Assembly (NCBI GenBank): GCA_002400085.1
Contig: DHEX01000132.1
Location: forward strand, 4,998-12,964
Length of the DNA stretch: 7,967 bases
From: Clostridiaceae bacterium UBA4839
GTDB lineage: Bacteria > Bacillota > Clostridia > Clostridiales > Caloramatoraceae
Direction: 5' to 3'
Shown: positions 5,200 through 7,967 of the stretch, piece by piece
Numbering within the stretch: the stretch's first letter is position 1
Layout: each line of letters starts with the position of its first letter
Program-made: the position numbers and the translations under genes
The notes under the pieces: model-generated
The model's input: only the letters and a program-made list of their open reading frames with translations
Told to the model about the DNA's origin: nothing
Databases searched by the model: none

Positions 5200-6735
5200 A
5201 TGCAAAAAGAAGATTTAATTAAAGGGACGTTTGTACTTTGGATTTCAGGTATTATTGCAAAGTTTTTGGGAATATTTTTTAGAATTCCTCTTACAAACCT
5301 TATTGGTGAAGAAGGCATTGGCCTTTATCAGCTTACTTACCCGCTCTATACTATGCTGCTTGCCTTATCTGCGGGAATTCCTACTGCTATATCAAAAATG
5401 ATATCTGAAAGAACAGCTATTTATAGAAATAAAGAAGCACATAGAATTTTTAAAGCAGCTTTTTTTTTACTTCTTATATTTGGCAGTATTACAAGTGCAT
5501 GCATTATAATTTTTGCATGGAATATAATAAATGGGCTTGGCTGGAGTTCATATGCATATTATTCCCTGCTTGGTATTTCTCTTGCACCATTTTTTACATG
5601 CATATTATCTGCTTTTAAAGGCTATTTTCAGGGGTTAAGATATATGCAGCTTCCTGCTGTATCTCAGGTAGTAGAACAGGCAGTAAGGGTTATTGTGGGA
5701 GTTTCCCTAGCATATTTTTTGCTGCCTTATGGCATACATGCATCTGCGGGAGGAGCATCCTTTGGTGCTGCAGCAGGCTCTTTGGCAGGAGCATTGCTTT
5801 TAGCAGCTTATTATAAAAAAATGAAGCTGTATTATGAAGACAGCGAACCTTCTAAAAGCTATAGCGATATAATATTTGAAATTTTAAAAATAGCACTTCC
5901 CATATCATTAGCTCAAGCTATGAGCTCTTTAATGTCCCTTATCGATTCTGCAATTGTACCAAAACTTCTTATAAAATCAGGATACAGCTATCAAAGTGCC
6001 ACAGTACTTTACGGTCAGCTTACAGGCAAGGCATTTGTTCTTATTAGTGTTCCTCTTACAATATCAAATTCTCTATCACAAAATACAGTACCTGAAATTG
6101 CAGCATCCTTTGCATTATCAAATAAAAAAAAGCTTAATAAAAGTGTAGCAGATTCATATAAGCTTGCACTTCTTTTAGTGCTCCCGGCATGTGCAGGACT
6201 TTATGCGCTGGCAAAGCCTATAATGGGGCTTATATTTCAAAATATGAGCGATGGTTGGGAAATGCTTCAAATATTATCTATAGCTGCAGTATTTATAACC
6301 ATAGCACAGACCTCAACAAGCATATTGAATGGTGTAGGTAAAACTTTAGCTCCTATGTATGCTATTTTAATTGGAGTAGCAGTAAAAATTGCATTTTGCT
6401 ATGCCTTTATTCCCCAAACTAATTTAAACATAAAGGCTGCAGCTTATGGTACTCTTTTTTCTTATCTTATAATTTCTATAATTGATATCTTTATGGTATA
6501 TAAATATACTGATATTAAAATAAATTTGTTTAAAATAGCTTTATCACCAGTTATATGTACTCTTGCAATGATATTTTCTGTTGTGGTTGTATATAATAGT
6601 GTGTATAATCTATTATATAAAAATGGCATTTCTACTATAATTTCTATATTAGCAGGAATAATCGTATATTTTATATGCATATTGGCTACAAAAACTATGT
6701 CATTAAAGGAAATAAAAGCAGTATTAAAAAGATAA
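5200..6735 (+). CDS. SpoVB/YabM-family polysaccharide flippase (MOP superfamily)
   Basis: Integral membrane protein of 511 residues, the usual size for SpoVB-like lipid-linked oligosaccharide flippases related to MurJ and Wzx. Hydrophobic stretches suggest about 14 membrane segments, roughly at 10-30, 42-62, 86-108, 118-138, 155-175, 185-205, 228-250, 275-295, 320-340, 358-378, 384-403, 413-433, 445-465 and 478-497. The N-terminal KGTFVLWISGIIAKFLG and RIPLTNLIGEEGIGLYQ segments and the FKGYFQGLRYM loop (139-149) are hallmarks of this family. No signal peptide is expected. The start at 5200 follows AAAGAGGT (5185-5192) by 7 bases. Its place after spoVT matches yabM of B. subtilis. The substrate is probably a cell-wall or spore-cortex lipid intermediate, which is a family-level inference. 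Clostridia often carry several paralogues, so I do not assign spoVB itself. Confidence 0.9.
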   Translation: MQKEDLIKGTFVLWISGIIAKFLGIFFRIPLTNLIGEEGIGLYQLTYPLYTMLLALSAGIPTAISKMISERTAIYRNKEAHRIFKAAFFLLLIFGSITSACIIIFAWNIINGLGWSSYAYYSLLGISLAPFFTCILSAFKGYFQGLRYMQLPAVSQVVEQAVRVIVGVSLAYFLLPYGIHASAGGASFGAAAGSLAGALLLAAYYKKMKLYYEDSEPSKSYSDIIFEILKIALPISLAQAMSSLMSLIDSAIVPKLLIKSGYSYQSATVLYGQLTGKAFVLISVPLTISNSLSQNTVPEIAASFALSNKKKLNKSVADSYKLALLLVLPACAGLYALAKPIMGLIFQNMSDGWEMLQILSIAAVFITIAQTSTSILNGVGKTLAPMYAILIGVAVKIAFCYAFIPQTNLNIKAAAYGTLFSYLIISIIDIFMVYKYTDIKINLFKIALSPVICTLAMIFSVVVVYNSVYNLLYKNGISTIISILAGIIVYFICILATKTMSLKEIKAVLKR

Positions 6736-6752
6736 TATAAGAGGTGTTACAT

Positions 6753-7967
6753 ATGATAAAAATTGTGGGTTTAGGACCAGGTTCTAAAGAAGATTTAACG
6801 ATGAGAAGTATAAATATAATGAAAAATGCACATAATCTTTATTTAAGAACAGAAATTCATCCAAATGTGGAATATATAAGAAGCCTAGGTGTAAAATTTA
6901 AGACTTTTGACCATTACTATGAAAATTGTGAAACCTTTGATGAGGTTTATGAAAGTATTGCAAGAGATGTAATAAATACAGAAGATGTGGTTTATGCTGT
7001 CCCTGGGCATCCTATTGTGGCTGAAAAATCCGTAAGGCTTATTACAAAGTATGCGAAGGAAAAAGGAATTGAAGTTGAAATAATCCCTGCACTTAGTTTT
7101 ATAGATGCTATAACTGTTGCTCTTAAAATTGATCCTATTTTAGGATTAAAAATTATAGATGGCCTTCAGCTTGATAAGCAAAAGCCCGATATAGAAGTAG
7201 GCAATATAATTACTCAATTTTACAGCCGCCTTGTAGCTTCGGATATAAAACTTAAACTTATGAAAACTTATAGGGATGAGGACTATGTTTATGTAATAAG
7301 AGCTGCAGGAGTTGAAGGTCTTGAAAAAATTGAAAAGGTTCATCTTTATGAAATTGACAGGATTAGTTGGATTGACCATTTGACAAGCCTTTATATTCCT
7401 CCTGTTAAAGATGAAGGAAGATATGATTTTAATGAACTTATTAATGTAATGGATACTTTAAGAGGGGAAGATGGTTGTCCTTGGGATAAAGAGCAAACCC
7501 ATGAAAGCTTAAAAAGATATCTTATTGAAGAAAGCTATGAAGTTATAGATGCTATAGATAAAAAGGATTCTGATCTTCTTTGCGAGGAGCTTGGAGATGT
7601 TCTTTTTCAAATAATTTTTCACAGCAAAATTGCAAGCGAAGAAGGAAGCTTTGATATAAGAGATGTAATTCAAAATATAACTTTTAAAATGATAGATAGG
7701 CATCCCCATGTTTTTGGAGGGGCAAAATGTGAAACTTCAGATGAGGTTTTAGTTAACTGGGAGAAAAATAAAGCTAAAGAAAAGGATATTAAATCCCATA
7801 CAGAAAGATTAAAATCTGTTCCAAAATGTCTTCCGGCACTCTTAAGAAGCCTTAAAGTTCAAGAGAAGGCATCAGATGCACATTTTGATTGGGATAACGT
7901 AGATGGTGCAGTTTCAAAGTTAATAGAGGAATTAAATGAATTCTTAGATGTATATAAAACAGAAGAA
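6753..7967 (+). CDS. mazG: YabN-type fusion: tetrapyrrole methylase-like domain plus MazG NTP pyrophosphohydrolase, 3' partial
   Basis: The frame runs open to the window end, giving 405 residues of a protein usually near 480. Residues 1 to about 205 are a SAM-dependent tetrapyrrole-methylase-like domain: VGLGPG (5-10), YAVPGHPIVAE (81-91), IIPALSFIDA (110-119) and DGLQLD (136-141). Residues about 225-345 are the first MazG domain: MDTLRGEDGCPWDKEQTH (233-250), the metal-binding EESYE (259-263) and EELGD (278-282), and RHPHVFGG (316-323). The start of the second MazG domain is seen as KLIEELNEF (389-397). MazG hydrolyses nucleoside triphosphates to monophosphates and pyrophosphate, which removes abnormal or excess nucleotides; the role of the fused methylase-like part is unclear. 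The ATG at 6753 follows AAGAGGTG (6739-6746), 17 bases after the flippase stop, so both are probably cotranscribed. B. subtilis yabM-yabN has the same order. Confidence 0.95.
   Translation, partial: MIKIVGLGPGSKEDLTMRSINIMKNAHNLYLRTEIHPNVEYIRSLGVKFKTFDHYYENCETFDEVYESIARDVINTEDVVYAVPGHPIVAEKSVRLITKYAKEKGIEVEIIPALSFIDAITVALKIDPILGLKIIDGLQLDKQKPDIEVGNIITQFYSRLVASDIKLKLMKTYRDEDYVYVIRAAGVEGLEKIEKVHLYEIDRISWIDHLTSLYIPPVKDEGRYDFNELINVMDTLRGEDGCPWDKEQTHESLKRYLIEESYEVIDAIDKKDSDLLCEELGDVLFQIIFHSKIASEEGSFDIRDVIQNITFKMIDRHPHVFGGAKCETSDEVLVNWEKNKAKEKDIKSHTERLKSVPKCLPALLRSLKVQEKASDAHFDWDNVDGAVSKLIEELNEFLDVYKTEE

Noticed and set aside
6462..6680. 72-codon minus-strand frame in the flippase gene
   Set aside because: Ile/Thr-rich shadow of membrane-segment codons, with no independent support.
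7146..7709. Two minus-strand frames (7146-7379 and 7509-7709) inside the YabN/MazG gene
   Set aside because: Both overlap clear methylase-like and MazG motifs on the + strand and have no family signature.

Overview
The window comes from a low-GC, Gram-positive spore-former, most likely a Clostridium or close relative. The evidence is the strongly A/T-rich codon use (AGA arginine, ATA isoleucine), the purine-rich Shine-Dalgarno sites, and spoVT followed by a SpoVB-family flippase and a YabN/MazG protein. That order matches the B. subtilis spoVT-yabM-yabN block. All genes are on the + strand.

Layout: (1) 1-503 is the 3' part of a PrsA-type parvulin foldase, closed by a hairpin terminator at 510-534. 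(2) 535-1144 is about 610 bases without a convincing gene. It holds a GC-rich hairpin, several inverted repeats, a doubtful 53-codon reading frame and two good sigma-A-type promoters facing right. (3) 1145-4344 is a compact arcA-arcB-arcC operon encoding the complete arginine deiminase pathway: arginine to citrulline, citrulline to ornithine plus carbamoyl phosphate, and carbamoyl phosphate to ATP. A very strong terminator ends it at 4348-4389. (4) 4509-5066 is spoVT, the late-sporulation AbrB-type regulator, preceded by an all-A/T inverted repeat and followed by its own terminator. (5) 5200-6735 (SpoVB/MOP-family flippase) and 6753 onward (YabN-type methylase-MazG fusion, cut by the window end) are 17 bases apart and probably share a transcript.

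The arc genes form a self-contained catabolic module with its own promoters and terminator. It sits between prsA and spoVT, which by my recollection are neighbours in many clostridia, so the module looks inserted into a conserved cell-envelope/sporulation block. No arginine/ornithine antiporter gene (arcD) or ArgR-type regulator lies in the window.

I see no CRISPR array, tRNA, rRNA, intact mobile element or clearly novel multi-gene system. The least-explained sequence is the 535-1144 intergenic region, followed by the inverted repeat in front of spoVT.
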